From NCBI GenBank assembly GCA_916048095.2, contig OU696583.1, positions 6,549,822 to 6,613,821 on the forward strand: DNA of 64,000 nt, in the 5' to 3' direction. Source of the stretch: Sacculina carcini. Taxonomy: Eukaryota; Arthropoda; Thecostraca; Sacculinidae. The position numbers were made by a program, and so were the translations under genes. Below the pieces are notes generated by a model. That model was not told the origin of the DNA. It was given only the letters and a program-made list of their open reading frames with translations, and did not search any database. Positions 10,404-22,639 of the stretch are shown here, in pieces. Positions within the stretch are counted from its first letter, which is position 1; every line of letters starts with the position of its first letter.

Positions 10404-11003
10404 TCATTATAGTTATTATTAGTTATATATAGTTATTATTAGTTTGTTTGTGCATAAGTCACAAGCATATAATTTAAATTTGATTTTGGACATTTATTAA
10501 AACTTAAGCAAATTATTATGTACGCTTAAAATTACTTGCGTTTTTAATTAATACACTGAATTATGAACATTTAAACATTTTATTATATCATGATGAGTTT
10601 ACGTAATGACAGGAACACTTTCCACATACGTGTTAGGGGAATTTCCGTTGGTGTTTTGTCGCGTGTTTTGTGGTTTGCGTTGTTGTCTTTGTATTTCGTT
10701 GTTGGCCCTTTCTGTGTCGCTTCATTTGTTGAGTCTCGGTAAGTACAGTTATGTCATATCATTTCAATTACTTGGATGTTATAAATTACGACATATTAAA
10801 GTTGTTTATTGGTTTCGTCTTCATTATTTGGAACATGCTGGCTTGGTCATATCATCCTTCACCTATATGTAAATTTTCACTTCATTGTGATCATTTAATT
10901 CTTCTAATAATATAGTCTTATGCCGACTATAAGGTTATTTCTGCCAAAATGTTTTTAAATGTGATTCATTTTAAATTTAACTCCAGTTTAAAAGATAAGA
11001 ATT
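10404..11003. other. spacer between elements B and E
   Basis: AT-rich DNA containing a T/G-rich stretch (about 10600-10745) that ends in a consensus-like 5' splice site, CGGTAAGTA (about 10738). This could be the edge of a host 5' untranslated exon, but nothing downstream supports a gene and no protein similarity was recognised. Confidence 0.25.
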
Positions 11004-11173
11004 TGTTGTGTGAAAACATTTGGCGAAATCCACCGTGAATTGGCAACTATATGTATAATGTATGAGTTTGTTTGGCGCATCGTGTGGTTGTTCGGTGTAT
11101 CTTGCGTGAGAGAATATATGGTATTGTTTTGTGGTGGATTTCTCGTTGATTACCTAGAATAAATATGTCAACA
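11004..11173 (+). repeat. 5' LTR of copia E1
   Basis: TGTTGTGTGAAAAC...GTCAACA, 170 bp. Similarity to the middle LTR begins exactly at TGTTGTGTG, which is taken as the LTR start. Confidence 0.8.
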
Positions 11174-11187
11174 GGTTATGGGCCCAG
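11174..11187 (+). other. copia primer-binding site (internal initiator tRNA-Met)
   Basis: GGTTATGGGCCCAG is complementary to CTGGGCCCATAACC, the anticodon-arm region of initiator tRNA-Met. Drosophila copia uses the same site, primed by a 5' tRNA half. The same site recurs at 15827-15840. Confidence 0.88.
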
Positions 11188-12450
11188 ACGACTTCTGTTT
11201 GATGGTGATGCTCAGAATTTTGATTTTTGGGAGACTAAGTTTTTGGGATATCTCAGGATTCAGAAACTCCACCATGTAGTTGTGCCAGTAGAAGGAAGGA
11301 CAATCTCTACTGATGAAAATGCATTAGTTTTTGCGGAGCTCATACAGTATCTTGGCGACAAAAGCCTCTCATTGATAATGAGAGAAGCCAAGGATGATGG
11401 TGGAAAAGCTCTAAAGATTTTAAGAGAACACTACCGGTCGTGTAGAACACCAAGAATAATTTTATTGTACACGGAACTTACATCTTTGAAGAAATCAGCA
11501 AATGAGGATATGACAGATTACGTCATCCGAGCGGAAAATGCTGCAACTGGTCTGAAAAATGCGGGTGAATTGGTGAGTGATAATCTTTTGACGGCGATGG
11601 TTCTCAAGGGTCTTCCTGCTGAATATCAAGCGTTCACAGCAGTGATAACGCAGAAGGAAAAATCGACGACTTTCTCCGATTTCAAAGTGGCATTGCGAAG
11701 CTTTGAAGAAAATGTCCAGATCAAGGAATTGGATGGCGACACTATTCTGAAAACAAAAACTATTGCAGTCAGCGAGGGTGCGACCGTTGCTGATCGGCGG
11801 CCTCTGGTGACATGCTATGGTTGCGGTGAAAAGGGGTATATACTGCGAAACTGCACTCAGAAACCGCGCAGATGGTGTGAAGTGTGTAACAGTCACACTC
11901 ATGATACCAAATTCTGCAGGAGGAAGTTTCATGTGAAAACTGTGAGCAACGAGAACGACGATTTTGTATTCAAGGTCAGTAGTAATGTTATGAACGTAGA
12001 TATTGATGATTTGAATGTTGAAAGAGGTGGTTTTGGTCATGTGGAAGTGGTAAATAGTTTGCTTGTTGATTGCGGAGCTACAGCGCATATTGTGAGAGAT
12101 CGTGATAATTTTGTGTCTTTTGATGAAACGTTTGATGGTTCTCGTCATTGTATTGAGTTGGCGGATGGTAGTCGAGTTAAGGGTGTTGTCGAACAAAAGG
12201 GAACAGCTTGTGTTTCACTGTATGATTCAGGCGGTGAATCTAGACTTGTTTTGCTAGAAAATGCTCTACTTGTGCCATCATTTTCTCAGAACATTACTTC
12301 TGTACAGACTGCTACAGAAAAGGGAAGTGAAGTGTCTTTTATTGGTAATCACGGATCACACCTGATGGAACAAAGTTTCACATTAAGAAAAAGTTTAATC
12401 TTTATTATCTGTATAGTGTTGTACATGATAATGATGCCCGACGATCACTA
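11174..12450 (+). pseudogene. gag-protease region of copia E1
   Basis: The open stretch begins in the LTR/primer-site junction. It includes the copia gag motifs FDGDAQNFDFWETKFLGYL and IILLYTELTSLKKSANEDM, a zinc knuckle CYGCGEKGYILRNC (about 11812), and an aspartic-protease motif LLVDCGATAHI (about 12060). A short frame next to 12450-12570 reads KSWHSAFGHCNVNDIFKL, which matches the pre-integrase finger of copia integrases. Confidence 0.82.
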
Positions 12451-12570
12451 AAATCGTGGCATAGTGCTTTTGGTCATTGTAATGTGAATGATATATTTAA
12501 ATTGGAAAAGGTAGTGAATGGAATGACAATCACTAACAGAAATTGTTTCGATTGTAATGTTTGTATTGAG

Positions 12571-13720
12571 CATGGACTCCTTTAAGGAAGGACTGGAACG
12601 TCACGACTTCGGGGTTTTTAACTTGAGTCTGAAAGATAAACTTGAGTCCTTAATAAAAATGACTTCTAGAAGAGCTAGAAGCACGTTCTTTGGGTCAAAA
12701 TGGGGGTTTTTGAGGACGCTGAGTTCAATAGTAACATTTTCAACACCACTTGAAGTCATCTCCTAGGTCAAAAGGTCATATTTCAAGGTCTAATTTGTGA
12801 ATTTTGATCATTTTTGCTCGTTTTTTGTGTGTAACTCATAAATGGTGAGAGATGGATGATTATAATAAGAGGCAAGTCTGTAGAGTTGTTCAAATTTAAT
12901 ATATATTGTCGAATATTGTATTACTCAAACATTCCAAACAAGCCCGAAAACAATAAAACACTAAAACAAGAAATAAAGAACGGTATCTATTTCTCATAAC
13001 AACAAAACTCAAAGACATTAACATTTGATTAGATGAACATCGCTAGATGGAGAGGTTTTCTTGCCTCCTGAGGCATCCCACAGCCTTTTCTTTGTCACTT
13101 ACATTGAGGACGTGAGCTTTCAATAGAATGTTAGCCAAAGTCGTACATGCTGCATTATTAGTAGCTAAAGGTGCATCTACAATCTACATCTAAGTGACAA
13201 AGAAAAGGCTGTGGGATGCCTCAGGAGTCAAGAAAAGCTCTCCATCTAGCGATGTTCATCTAATCAAATGTTAATGTCTTTGAATTTTTTTTGTTACGAG
13301 AAATAGGTACCGTTCTTTATTTCTTGTTTTAGTGTTTCATTGTTTTAAGGCGTGTTTGGAATGCTTGAGTAATACAATATTTGACAATATATATTAAATT
13401 TGAACAGCTCTACAGACTTGCGTCTTATTATAATCATCCATCTCTCACCATTCATGAGTTACACACAAATAACGAGCAAAAATGATCAAAATTAAAAAAA
13501 AATTGACCTTGAAATATGACCTTTTGACCTTGGAGATGACCCCAAGTGGTGTTGAAAATGTTACTATTGAACTCAGCGTCCTCAAAAAACCATTTTGACC
13601 CAAAGAACGTGTTTCTAGCTCTTTTAGAAGTCATTTTATTAAGGACTCAAGTTTATCTTTTAGACTCAAGTTAAAAACCCCGAGGTCGTGACGTTCCAGT
13701 CCTTTTTAAAGGAGTCTATG
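12571..13720. mobile_element. foldback (palindromic) DNA element, 1,150 bp
   Basis: Two arms of roughly 500-560 bp are inverted copies of each other around a short unique centre (about 13100-13190). The ends are CATGGACTCCTTTAA and, reverse-complemented, CATAGACTCCTTTAA. A perfect 8-bp duplication GTATTGAG lies at 12563-12570 and 13721-13728. An 8-bp target and terminal CA fit the hAT (or P) superfamily. There is no coding capacity, so movement would need a transposase in trans. The same element sits at the same copia position at 28169. Confidence 0.9.
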
Positions 13721-13728
13721 GTATTGAG

Positions 13729-15545
13729 GTTAAAATGACTCAATATCGTAACAAGAAACCAGATGCTCGTGCAAGTAACATTCTTACACTTGTGCACTTG
13801 TGCATTATAACACTTGTGCATAGCGATTTAACTGGCGCTATTGATCCTGTATCGAAAGAAGGTTACAGGTATGCAATGAACTTTGTAGATGATTATTCAG
13901 GTAAGACGTATGTGTATTCTCTGAGACGCAAATGTGATGCCACACAGGCTTTTGAAAGGTTCTTGGTTTCTTGTTATGTCAACATGTATGGCTGCGTAAA
14001 GAGACTGAGAACAGATCAAGGAACTGAGTATACTGCTCATGATTTCCAGAAAATCCTGATCAGACATAGTATTAAACATGAAATGTCTACGCCGCATTCA
14101 CCTCACCAAAATGGAACCGCGGAAAGGTCATGGCGAACACTTTTCGAAATGGCCAGGTGTTTGCTTATTGAGGCTAAGTTACCGAAGGAATTGTGAGTGT
14201 ATGCCGTGATGACATCGGCTTATATTCGTAATAGATGCTACTTAAACAGGTTGAAGAGAACACCATATGAAGCATTCACAGGCAACAAAACCTGACGTAA
14301 GTAATATGAGACCGTTTGGAGTAACTTGTCATGCTTATGTTCATGACAAAAGTAAACTAGATGCCCGGAGCAAAAGGGGTGTGTTTATTGGATATGACCG
14401 GAGTAGTCCCGCATATTTTATTTATTTCCAAACACATGGAAATGTGAGAAAGGTGTGATTGGTAAAATTCAGTGAGAATGATACACTCGCAAACGAGGAT
14501 TGCAGAGAATATGTACAACCAGACGTAGGTGAGGATGTTTGGGATGTACCTGCACCGAGTGTAGCTCTAGATTCAGTGGGAGCAGAGACAGGGTCCGCTA
14601 AAAAAAGAAGTCTGGTAGAAGTGGAAGAAAGAGTACGTGATACTCTGAGTGGTGGTCCAGGGGGAGAGAACACAAATGAATCAACAGGGGACTTAAGGGA
14701 AAGTCGCCAACGGTATCCTAAGCGAACTACGTGCAAACCAAAGTACCTAGATTACTACATTTGTGAAACTGATTCCGATTCAGATGGAGTGAACGCGGTG
14801 GTTCACTTCTGCTATCAACTGAATGCACCTCGTACATATGAAGAAGCGATGTCATCAGAGAATGCACGTGACTGGGAGAATGCCATGCAAAAGGAGATGA
14901 ACGCTATCAAGGAAAATGACACGTATAGCCTTGTGCCTTTACCCGAAGATAAACATTCAGTGGGAGGATGATGGGTATTTACACTGAAACAAGGAAACAA
15001 TAACAAATATAATGCCAGGTATGTAGCGAAAGGTTTCTCACAAAAATAGGGAATTGATTATGAAGAAACGTACGCACCTACTGCCAGGATCACTTCCATC
15101 GGAATGATGATGCAGATGGCAGTACAAGAAAATTGGACCGTCCACCAGATGGATGTTTGCACTGCATATTTAAACGCGCCAATAGATTACGAGGTATATG
15201 TAGACCAGCCGAAAGGATTCGAGGTTAGCGGAAATAATGGAGAGAAGTTGGTTTACAAACTTAAGTGTTCCATCTACGGCCTCAAGCAGAGTGGCCGAAA
15301 TTGGAATAATGTCTTACATTCTTTCTTGACACAAATTGGTTTTCAAGGGTCAAAACACATTGACATTAAGTATCACTTTATCAGGTCCGAAATAGAGAAT
15401 GGCTTGGTCAATGTTCAATATGTCCCATCAGGTAATATTTTGGCGGATGTGTTTACCAAATGTGTTCATAGGATGAAACTAGAAGAGGCACGTAGCCAGA
15501 TGATGAACAATCAACACTTCACTGCTAAACATGGAGCAGCCTGAT
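13729..15545 (+). pseudogene. integrase-RT-RNase H region of copia E1
   Basis: Downstream of the foldback element: the integrase core with HSDLTGAI, NFVDDYSGKTYVY, LRTDQGTEYT and HSPHQNGTAERSWRTL (about 13830-14130); a linker with copia-typical GVTCHAYVHD and FIGYDRSSPAYFI; an RT start YEEAMSSENARDWENAM (about 14837); QMDVCTAYLNAPIDYEVYV and YKLKCSIYGLKQSGRNW (about 15150-15300); and an RNase H tail with VPSGNILADVFTKC (about 15423). The region is visibly decayed compared with a full copia pol. Confidence 0.8.
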
Positions 15546-15656
15546 AGGAATGTTGGGTATCAAAGTGTTCTTTCGTGTTTCTTGGCTCGGCTGTTGTTCA
15601 TTGCGTTACAGGTTCTCGTTTGTGCGTGTGGATTTCGTAGCATGTTTTAGTGGGAG

Positions 15657-15826
15657 TGTTGTGTGAAAACATTTGGCGAAATCCACCGTGGATTGGCAAC
15701 TATATGTATAATGTATGAGTTTGTTTGGCGCATCGTGTGGTTGCTCGGTGTATCCTGCGTGAGAGAATATATGGTATTGTTTTGTGGTGGATTTCTCGTT
15801 GATTACCTAGAATAAATATGTCAACA
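15657..15826 (+). repeat. middle LTR, shared by copia E1 and E2
   Basis: 170 bp; preceded by a short purine run (GTGGGAG) and followed at once by the copia primer site and a second gag. It serves as 3' LTR of E1 and 5' LTR of E2. Confidence 0.85.
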
Positions 15827-16477
15827 GGTTATGGGCCCAGACGGCTTCTGTTTGATGGTGATGCTCAGAATTTTGATTTGTGGGAGACTAAGTTTTTGGG
15901 ATATCTCAGGATTCAGAAACTCCACCATGTAGTTGTGCCAGTAGAAGGAAGGACAATCTCTACTGATGAAAATGCATTAGTTTTTGCGGAGCTCATACAG
16001 TATCTTGACGACAAAAGCCTCTCATTGATAATGAGAGAAGCCAAGGATGATGGTGGAAAAGCTCTAAAGATTTTGAGAGAACACTACCGGTCGTGCAGAA
16101 CACCAAGAATAATTTTATTGTACACGGAACTTACATCTTTGAAGAAATCAGCAAATGAGGATATGACAGATTACGTCATCCGAGCGGAAAATGCTGCAAC
16201 TGGTCTGAAAGATGCGGGTGAATTGGTGAGTGATAATCTTTTGACGGCGATGGTTCTCAAGGGTCTTCCTGCTGAATATCAAGCGTTCACAGCAGTGATA
16301 ACGCAGAAGGAAAAACCGACGACTTTCTCCGATTTCAGAGTGGCCTTGCGAAGCTTTGAAGAAAATGTCAAGATCAAGGAATTAGATGGCGACACTATTC
16401 TGAAAACAAAAACTATTGCAGTCAGCGAGGGTGCGACTGTTGCTGATCGGCGGCCTCTGGTGACATGTTATGGTTGT

Positions 16478-16850
16478 TGTGGAGACGATGTTGGCGCCTC
16501 CGCGCTGAAAGGAGAAGACGCAACTATATATGGCGTGTGGAGACTGTTGGTTTCTTTGTGTTTATATTTGTTGGCTTACATGTTCTTGCTTTTGCATTGA
16601 TGGATTGAATATTTTGGCTATTTTGTGGGATAACAACAAGATAGATGGTGGTTGAGGCTGTTTTGATTGGTAATGTGTTTGGTTGGGAAGTGTTTGTGAA
16701 GTATTGAAAAGGAAGGAAGCGTTACTGTTTAGTACCGTGTCAAAGTGAAACCATTGATCAGAAAAATATATTGTGTGAAATATTATGTGATCTGAACACC
16801 GTGGAGTTTTGCTTGGGCGCGCGTAACAACAGTTCGTTTTGGATCGAACA
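16478..16850 (+). repeat. 5' LTR of BEL element D
   Basis: 373 bp, TGTGGAGACGATG...GGATCGAACA, partner of 27044-27417. Confidence 0.9.
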
Positions 16851-16889
16851 TAAGTACTAAACATCGTTATTTTGATCACAAAATTTGTT

Positions 16890-18420
16890 GCTGCCATGTC
16901 AATGTCAATGTCAATCTCGGATTTGGTACGCAAAAGAGCGAACAAGAAGTCAGCAGTGACTAGAATTCGGCGAAATGGACTTGTGATGATTGAAAATTCC
17001 GGTAGTCGTACACAGTTATTTGTGGTGTTGCAAATTTTGGAGAGTGCGCTATCGGAATTAATTGATGTCAATGCAGAACTGATTTCACGTTCACATGAAG
17101 GCGCCGAAACTGTGTCCGAGGCTGAAAACTATCAACAAGATGTGACAAGAGAATGTGACCAATTTAGGGAGAAGTTGGAAGTGTATTTAAAATCAAGAGA
17201 AAACGACGCCCCGTCTGTTATGTCCGGTAGTGCTGCTAGGTCTGTGTTGTCCAGCGCTTCATCAAAGGCCCAGTCCAGAGAGATGGAGGTAGAGACAAAA
17301 GTGTTGGAGATGGAGGAGGCTCAACTGAAGAGACGTCTCTCCTTGATGCGCGAGAAAGACGAGTTAGAACAAAGACTTCTTCTACAATAAAAGCGTGATG
17401 CGGTCGAGGCGGTCAAAGGTAGAGCAGAGCTGCTCAAAACGGCAGAAGATGATCTCGCGTGGGAAAGACAGAACGATTTTATTTGTGAAGCATCTGTACC
17501 CGTTGCGCCTAGTACATCACAGCCAAAAGTTACGGGCTCAGGTTGTGCAACCCACTCAGCTTCGTTCATGCACACATTACCAAGACTCACCCTGCCATCG
17601 TTCGGTGGTAAAATAGCGGAGTGGCCGCGATGGTTTTCTCTTTTCAGGTCGATTGTTCATGATCAAAACTACTCGGATGCAGAGAAAATGATTCTGCTTC
17701 AAAATTCAGTGACTGGTGTAGCAGACAATGTGATAAGCTGCATACTGAGTGATGGTAGCTCATACGATGAAGCACTGGAGGCTCTAAAAAATTGTTTCGG
17801 TAGAGATCAAGACGTAGTGCAAGCCGTTATGCGCAGTGTTTTCGATTGTTCCTCACCGAGGTATCTAGACGCCAACTGCACTGATAAGTTTTACGGCGCT
17901 GTGCATGCTGCGGTTATGACGTTACGTGAGCGCCGATATGATGGTGATCTACGGTCGTGTGAAAACTTGCGACGGTGCGCGGAAAAGCTACCTGTTGAGC
18001 TCAAGAAGGAGTGGGCGGAGCACACGATGACCATGGAGCGTCCGTCGCTGGCTGAATTTGACGACGTGACGTTAAAGATCGCGTAAGAATTGCTCTGAGC
18101 TATTCTCAGGTGTCATCTTCTGGTTCTGTGCGGCATCAGACGGCGCAACCAGTCGCGTGTCGTAAGATGTTTGTGACGTCCGCGTCTGAACAAGAACAAC
18201 AACGAGAAGTGAGGTATATGTTGTTTGAGGGAGCACACATTGTAAGTGTCTGTGAAAGATTCAAAGGTATGGAACCATCAGAAAGAAGGGTATTTGTGCG
18301 TAAAAATGGTTGATGTTTGTGTTGTCTAAGGAAGGGTCACCGGGCACGGTATTGTAGATATTCAAGAACATGTGGGTTACAAGGGTGCACTTGGAAGCAT
18401 CATGGATTGTTGCATGTGTT
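16890..18420 (+). pseudogene. gag region of BEL element D
   Basis: An N-terminal charged, coiled-coil-like part (VLEMEEAQLKRRLSLMREK, about 17300) is followed by the DUF1759-type BEL gag domain: LPRLTLPSFGGKIAEWPRWF (about 17575), ILLQNSVTGVADNVI and LKNCFGRDQDVVQAVM. Then come CxxC-type zinc-binding residues (CCLRKGHRARYC and CTWKHHGLLH, about 18318-18415). This is the standard BEL/Pao gag layout. Confidence 0.82.
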
Positions 18421-18499
18421 TGCTGCTAATGATCACAGTTCTAGGCAGGTTGCTGAGCAAGCGAATCCAGTTAGCGCTCAGTCAACGGACGGTCGTGAA

Positions 18500-20845
18500 G
18501 CTGCAACTCGAGCGGTCCGCACGGTTTCTGGAGGTTATTCACAAGTTCTGCTGCAGGTTTTCCCTGTTCGTGTTCATGGTGATAATGGTGAGTTCCGAGA
18601 CACGCTGGCACTTCTTGATCCTGGTGCTGAGACATCTTTGTGTTGTGAAAAGGTGCTGGAGGAGCTCAATATTTCAGGTACTCCACAATCTCTGATTCTG
18701 GAAAATGTGGAATCGTCTGGATCACCGAAAACTTCTGTGAAGGTGAAATTGTCACTGAGTCCGATAGCTGACGGTGAGGATCAAACAAAGGAAATCAAAG
18801 TACAAGAAGCTTATTATGTGTCAAATTTGAATATCAGAACACCAGCGACGTCAAGTTTCGATGCTAAAAAGTGGAATCATCTGCAGTATATTACATTGCC
18901 AGTTTATTCTTCGGGCGCTGAGGTGGAAGTTCTACTGGGGGCAAATGTGATTGAAACTGTGATACAGCGCGAGGCTCGTATTGGTCGTCCAGGTCAGCCG
19001 ATTGCTGTCCGCACCGCTTTCGGCTGGTCTTTAACTGGCTCGATGTCATCCATGGTGCCTGCTCATGTGAAACAGGTGATGCTTGTGAGAAAGTCAGAGG
19101 CGGTGTCGGAGCTAGATGATCTGTTGCAGTGCTGGTGGTCAACAGAAACGTTTGGTACACGGTTCGAGGACCCGGTTCACGTTGAAGATGCAAGAGCATT
19201 GAAGATGTTAAATGAAACAACATGTCAGCGAGGCAAAAAGTATGAAGTTGGACTACTATGGAGAGATGACGATGTGGTTATGCCAAATAACTACTCGATG
19301 GCTTTCTCTAGGCTAAGGTCGTTGGAAAAGTCACTGAAACGTACTCCCGGGAAGCTTGAGGTGTTATGACCAGGTTCTTCAAAGCTATGTTGACAAGAGG
19401 ATCGCGAAGGTGATTCCAGAAGACAAAATCGACTGTGACTCTCCAAGGAGATGGGTGCTGCTGCATCATGCTGTTTACCACCCAAGGAAGACCAAACCAC
19501 GCGTTGTGTTTGACGCTGCTGCTGTGTGTGAAGGGATATCGTTGAACAGTGAACTTTTATCTGGACCCGATCTACTTGTAAACATGTGTGGCGTACTGCT
19601 TCGCTTCCGAGAGGAGTTTATTGGTATATCAGCAGATATTGAACAAATGTACCATCAGATCCTGGTTCGACCTGATGATCAACCAGCTTTGAGTTTTCTC
19701 TGGAGAAATGGTCACTGTCAAACCACGATTGTACCGAATGTTGGTGCTCATATTCGGAGCAAAGTGTAGTCCATCAATCGCGAATTTCATTTTGAGACGT
19801 GTAGTCGAAGATAATAAAGATATTTGTCAGCGACCGCCGAAGCAGTTCATCGAAACATGTATATGGATGATTTTGTGCGCTCAGAAAAATGTTCGGCCGA
19901 TGCTTCAATTATGAAAGAAGACATGACGAAGATCTTGCAACAAGGAGGGTTTCGTCTCCACAAATGGGCATCAAATCTTTCTGAACTGCGGTAAGAAGGA
20001 ATTTCAGCGCAGCAAAACGTCTTGGGGTGTATCTGGGATACAGATGAAGATTACATTCAGATTTCTGTTGGTGAAATGGACGTTACTAACACGAAAAGAT
20101 GTTTGCTGCGACGTATAGCGACCATATTTGATCCTCTTGGTCTTGCTGCGCCGTTTGTGTTGAAATTGAAACTATTTTTCCAGCGTCTGTGGCTCAAGAA
20201 GCAAGATTGTGACGATACGTTTGATTCAGCTGATGCTTCTGAATGGCACTCGTTGCTTCAAGAATCTTCATATCTCAGAGAGCTGCGCATTCCTCGATGT
20301 TTGCGCAAGGGATCAGGGAATTTCGCTAGAACCGTTGAGCTTCATGTGTTTTGTGATGCATCCGAGTTGGTTTTTGCTGCAGTGGCGTATGCTCGGTTCG
20401 TGAGTGAAGAGGGTCGCGGGCTCATGTCTCTGATAACGTCTCGGACCAGGCTTGCGCCTTTGAAGGCGTTTTCCATTGTACGGTTGGAGTTGCAAGGGGC
20501 TGTGATGGCAGTACGCATGGTCCGCATGTTGAAACAAGAGTCAATGTATTCATTCAGTAGAATTGTGTTGTGGACTGATAGTATGGTTGTTTTGCAGATG
20601 ATCCAGCATCCAAGTAGGAAGTTCAAAACGTTTGTGGCATACAGAGTCTCAGAAATACAATGTTCGAGTGAAGAGCACCAGTGGAGACATGTGGCTGGTG
20701 GCAGTAATCCAGCGGATCTGGCGTCCCGCGGTGTTCCTGTGCGTGTACTCACTTCATCCAAATTATGGTGGCATGGACCGAAGTTCTTGGCGGAGTTGGC
20801 AGATTTCTGGCCTGTATGTGATGTTGTAGATATTGACCAATAACA
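18500..20845 (+). pseudogene. protease-RT-RNase H region of BEL element D
   Basis: A retropepsin-like segment (ALLDPGAETSLCCEKVLEEL, about 18605) and the BEL spacer (LLGANVIETVIQREA; GWSLTGSM) are followed by RT: RRWVLLHHAVYHPRKTKPRV and ADIEQMYHQILVRPDDQ (about 19445-19690). The thumb-like KRCLLRRIATIFDPLGLAAP (about 20095) is a BEL hallmark. RNase H follows, with LHVFCDASELVFAAVAYAR (about 20340), LWTDSMVVLQMI (about 20570) and NPADLASRG (about 20707). Confidence 0.85.
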
Positions 20846-20849
20846 TTGT

Positions 20850-22165
20850 GAGATCAAGAAGTCGTCTATGATTGCGTCTGTAAAAAATGTACCACTCGAA
20901 CATCCAGTTGATCCTACAAGATTTTCATCGTGGTCGAAGTTCGTTCGGAGTGTGGCGTGGATCCATCGCTTCGTTCGAAATCTCAAGGTGAAAGTGAAAA
21001 AAGAGGAATCTGCACAGTGTGGACCCTTGAGTGTACATGAAGTAAATTCAGCAGAACTGTTTGCTATTAGTCGGGATCAACAAATGCATTCGTCAAGTGT
21101 GACCTCAGATGATTCTATGATTGACCAGCGAGGATTGATTCGATACAAGGGACGTCTCAGTAGAGCACCGCTAGCTGAGTACACTCGACATCCCATCATT
21201 TTGTCGCGGAAAAGTGACTTGTAAGTACGCACTTGTAAAGCACTTGTAAGTTTCAAGTGACTTGAAAAGTAATTGGATTACCGATACATTATCACCATGT
21301 CCGAGTCATGCATTCTGGATTGAATCACACCATGAATAAGATCAGAGAGAGGTTCTGGTTTTCGCACATGAGGTCGACGGTTCGAGCTGTTATTCATCGT
21401 TGTATATACTGTCGGAATCGTCGAGCATCACCGACATTTCCACAGATGGCCGAATTGCCATGTGAACGGTTCGATTTGTCAAGACCGTTTTCGTCAGTCG
21501 GAATAGACTACTTCGTACCTATGGAAGTAAAAAATTTCCGAAAAGTTGAAAAACGATATATTCTTCTGATCACATGTTTATCCACGAGGGCTGTACATCT
21601 TGAAGTCACCTATTCTATGGACACGGATTGTTTTCTGTTAGCTCTGCGGAGGTTTATCGCACGTAGAGGCCAGGTCAAGGTTATTTTCTCAGATAACGGT
21701 ACAAATTTTGTGGGCGGAGAGCGCCAACTTCGTGATGCCATTCGTCTCTGGAACCAAGAGGTGATTGTAGATGAACTGTGTCAACGACAAATAGACCGGA
21801 AATTCAATCCGCCGCTGGCTAGTCACATGGGTGGAGTGTGGGAGCGGTTAGTTGGTTCAGTAAAAAGAGCAATCCGAGTAGTCCTGCGCGAGCAAAAACC
21901 TACTGATGACGTTTTGCAGACGATAATAGCAGAGGTGGAGTTTATGATGAATTCACGGCCGCTCACTTACGTTTCAAACGATGTTGGAGATCCAGAAGCG
22001 ATAACACCAAACCATTTTTTGATTGGAGCAGGACAAGGTGGACTGCCGCCAGGTGTTTTCAATGAGACGGACATAATCCGGACAACAAGAAGATGGAGGT
22101 TCAGTCAAGCTATGGCTGATCAAATATGGCGACGATGGAAGCGAGAGTATGTTCCATCGCTTATG
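20850..22165 (+). pseudogene. integrase region of BEL element D (first part)
   Basis: The zinc-finger part is HSGLNHTMNKIRERFWFSHM with CIYCRNRRA (about 21308-21430). The core has GIDYFVPM, YILLITCLSTRAVHLEV, IFSDNGTNFVGGERQL and PPLASHMGGVWERLVGSVKR (about 21500-21870). The BEL C-terminal segment has NSRPLTYVS, TPNHFLIGAG and RRWRFSQAMADQIWRRWKRE (about 21950-22150). It is then interrupted by element C; the remainder lies at 26846-27030. Confidence 0.87.
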
Positions 22166-22170
22166 GAAAG

Positions 22171-22562
22171 TGTAGGGAACAGGCCGAGCAAAGCAGTATT
22201 TAAGATGTATTTCAGATTAAAATACACGAATTTCACGAAAATACACATTGATTCACAAGGGCACCCTCACGCGCAAAACTCTAACACACAGAACTCTCTC
22301 GCACACAGAAGACCGCTTAATCCGCTCACTGCACCAGACACACTGCCGAAAAACAACACACCGCCACACGCCCCTGCAGGCACGGCCTCTTCCGTGCCGA
22401 GTCCCGGCTCGCCCCAGCGCCGCTCCTCCGACTCGGCGGCAGCATTTTGTTCAAACACACACATACACGCACATACACACAAAACGCACCCGCACGTCCA
22501 CATATTAATCAAACACCGCGCAGAACTGAGAGTCGGCAAATACTAAACACATACAGATGCAC

Positions 22563-22620
<58 letters not shown>

Positions 22621-22626
22621 CTTACA
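22171..22626 (-). repeat. 3' LTR of element C
   Basis: 456 bp. It includes a long (CA)n tract (about 22572-22620) near the outer edge of the internal region and ends CTTACA. It is longer than its partner mainly because of the CA tract. Confidence 0.9.
22572..22620. repeat. (CA)n microsatellite inside LTR of C
   Basis: An almost uninterrupted CA dinucleotide run within the LTR. The partner LTR has a shorter run at about 26808-26831. Confidence 0.95.
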
Positions 22627-22639
22627 CTTCCTCCTGATT

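Larger units (their letters stand above)
11004..15826 (+). mobile_element. Ty1/copia LTR retrotransposon E1, decayed, carrying a foldback element
   Basis: Two 170-bp LTRs (11004-11173 and 15657-15826) differ at about 3 positions (1.8%). The internal order gag, protease, integrase, RT, RNase H is the copia order. The primer site GGTTATGGGCCCAG directly after the LTR is the one known for Drosophila copia. The body is interrupted by a foldback DNA element (12571-13720) and has several other breaks. There is no target duplication at the right end because the 3' LTR runs straight into a second internal region (E2), as in LTR-internal-LTR-internal tandems. Confidence 0.88.

Noticed and set aside
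10606-10872. 88-codon frame between elements B and E
   Set aside because: No family similarity, T/G-biased composition and a splice-donor-like site inside it; no support for a gene.
15551-15656. Alternative copia LTR start at TGTTGGGTATC (276-bp LTR)
   Set aside because: The 5' LTR of E1 shares sequence only from TGTTGTGTG (170 bp), and a purine run precedes that point; the longer version has no partner.
16851-16870. Primer site of BEL element D
   Set aside because: TAAGTACTAAAC after the LTR matches no tRNA end I can recognise; an 8-base overlap with a tRNA-His D-loop is too short.
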